Shown in pieces: positions 62,752 through 64,000 of a DNA stretch of 64,000 nt. The notes under the pieces are model-generated. The model worked only from the letters and a program-made list of their open reading frames with translations. It was not told where the DNA came from and made no database searches. The position numbers were made by a program, and so were the translations under genes. The stretch is from Hungatella sp. (lineage in GTDB: Bacteria > Bacillota > Clostridia > Lachnospirales > Lachnospiraceae), in assembly GCA_009712635.1 (NCBI GenBank), contig WASS01000020.1, positions 815,208 through 879,207 of the forward strand, given 5' to 3'. How positions within the stretch are numbered: the first letter of the stretch is position 1; the number at the start of each line of letters is the position of its first letter.

Positions 62752-64000
62752 TCACATGGCTTTTGCCATCAAAAGCGCCTCATCAATGCATCCTGCCAGG
62801 TTCTCTCTCCCCACGGACTCCAAAAAGCCCGCCCGTTCCATCATGGACATGGGCTGGTCATTAACATGGGATAAAATAAGGGTCACATGCTTTCTTTTTA
62901 AATTCTGATTTAATTTTTCCAGACTTTTTAATGCAGTCGCATCCATAGCCGGAACACTTCTCATTCTAAGAATCAGAACTCGTTTCCCCTCTTCTATTAT
63001 CAGCTGGGAAATCTTTTCCGCTGCCCCAAAGAACATGGGACCGCTTACTTCAAAAACAGCAACATGCTTTGGCACAGGTTTTAAGTCTATGGATTCGCTG
63101 CTGTTTTCTTCATCCTCTAAGTACTTCCAGCTGCTTACTTCTGTCACATCAGCCATACGTTTCATGAACAGCAGAGAAGCAAATAAAATTCCGACTGCAA
63201 TGGCTGTCACCAGATCAAAAGCAACGGTAAATACGAAAGTAACAAGAAGCACGGACCAGTCACTCTTGGGTGCTGTCTTCAAGATGGAAAGAAAGACCCT
63301 CCACTCACTCATGTTATAAGCTACCATAAAGAGTATAGCAGCGATAGCCGGCATGGGAATTAAAGCCGCATAAGGCATTAAAAATACTAGAACCAGAAGA
63401 AGCATCACTGCATGAACCATGCCTGCTACAGGTGTTCTTCCGCCGTTTTTTATGTTAGCAGCAGTTCTTGCTATGGCTCCAGTTGCTGGAATTCCGCCAA
63501 AAAGAGCGGAACAGATATTACCGGCTCCCTGGGCAACCAGCTCCATATTGGAATTATGTCTGCTTCCTACCATTCCGTCTGCAACTACGCAGGATAATAA
63601 AGATTCTACCGCTGCCAGAACCGCTATGGTCATTGCATCCGGCATTACCTTTTGTACCATGGCAAGAGAAAATACAGGAAGATGAAAGGTGGGAAGATCC
63701 GATGATATGGTGTACAAATCTCCGATGGTATTTACCGGAAGGTGAAACACTTTTACAAGACCCGCCGTTAGGATAACGGCAATCAGTGACGGCGGTATGG
63801 TCTTAAAAAATCTGGGCCATACAATCAAAACAATGAGCGCTGTAAATCCCACTGCAAGAGCCATGGGATTGAGGGTACCAATGCTGTGTACCACCTCACT
63901 GACTTTTCCAAGAGTTTCGATTGGGGCATGCCCAAAGGTAAGTCCCATAAAATCCTTGATCTGACCAATGAATATAGTAACAGCGATTCCTGTGGTAAAT
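62752..64000 (-). CDS. SulP-family anion transporter with STAS domain (5' part outside window)
   Basis: The frame is open to the window edge; the residues before the in-frame ATG at 63948 (FTTGIAVTIFIGQIKDF) are still family-like, so the true start is upstream of this window. The visible 415 residues contain about seven membrane segments, with GSRHNSNMELVAQGAGN and GIPATGAIARTAANIKNGG, and a C-terminal STAS domain (ILRMRSVPAMDATALKSLE). SulP proteins import sulfate, bicarbonate or other anions. Proximity to the sulfur operon suggests sulfate, but there is a terminator in between. Confidence 0.92.
   Translation of the reverse strand, partial: FTTGIAVTIFIGQIKDFMGLTFGHAPIETLGKVSEVVHSIGTLNPMALAVGFTALIVLIVWPRFFKTIPPSLIAVILTAGLVKVFHLPVNTIGDLYTISSDLPTFHLPVFSLAMVQKVMPDAMTIAVLAAVESLLSCVVADGMVGSRHNSNMELVAQGAGNICSALFGGIPATGAIARTAANIKNGGRTPVAGMVHAVMLLLVLVFLMPYAALIPMPAIAAILFMVAYNMSEWRVFLSILKTAPKSDWSVLLVTFVFTVAFDLVTAIAVGILFASLLFMKRMADVTEVSSWKYLEDEENSSESIDLKPVPKHVAVFEVSGPMFFGAAEKISQLIIEEGKRVLILRMRSVPAMDATALKSLEKLNQNLKRKHVTLILSHVNDQPMSMMERAGFLESVGRENLAGCIDEALLMAKAM

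Overview
The window reads as a chromosomal segment of a low-to-medium GC, spore-forming anaerobic Firmicute, most likely a Lachnospiraceae (Clostridium cluster XIVa) relative. Evidence: oxygen-sensitive enzymes (ferredoxin-dependent 2-oxoacid oxidoreductase, class III ribonucleotide reductase, NifB/NifH-type proteins), sporulation genes (Spo0E-like phosphatase, PdaA deacetylase), strong AGGAGG ribosome binding sites, consensus sigma-A promoters and Firmicute-type ARG and NrdR boxes. The taxonomic call is inference from gene content; no rRNA gene is present.

Positions 1-45 kb are mostly housekeeping: a YesM-type two-component pair, lgt, ychF, a formate/nitrite-type channel, korAB, gltBD, an HPr protein, queH, rpoD, a dagK-mutY-birA-argF run (argF under its own ARG-box promoter), SPFH/NfeD, a TrmH-type methyltransferase, nadE and a MATE pump, an Rrf2 regulator behind a run of ten G, nrdD under tandem NrdR boxes, hflX, dut, scpAB, cell-envelope genes (D-Ala-D-Ala carboxypeptidase, PAP2, glycosyltransferase, CAAX protease), carbamate kinase and pdaA.

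Positions 45.0-62.6 kb hold the notable system: one co-oriented 17-kb operon on the minus strand. In transcription order it has a perfect sigma-A promoter, a 36-codon leader peptide containing three consecutive Cys codons, an antiterminator/terminator, a YezD (DUF2292)-like small protein, a second terminator, NifB, a NifX-like protein, a NifDK-like pair, NifH, cysteine synthase, a second NifDK-like pair, a Cys-rich NifX-like protein, a cystine-type ABC transporter, a GldA-like dehydrogenase, a HisC-like aminotransferase and an SsuABC-type transporter. Both D-type subunits lack the residues that align with nitrogenase alpha-Gln191 and alpha-His195, while P-cluster-type cysteines are kept. With the cysteine-sensing leader, CysK and sulfur-type transporters, this points to a nitrogenase-like reductase that releases sulfur from an organic compound for cysteine synthesis when cysteine is scarce, related in concept to methylthio-alkane reductase (MarBHDK) but with a different gene complement. 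The substrate is unknown.

The window ends inside a SulP-family anion transporter gene. No tRNA, rRNA, CRISPR array, insertion sequence or prophage was seen.
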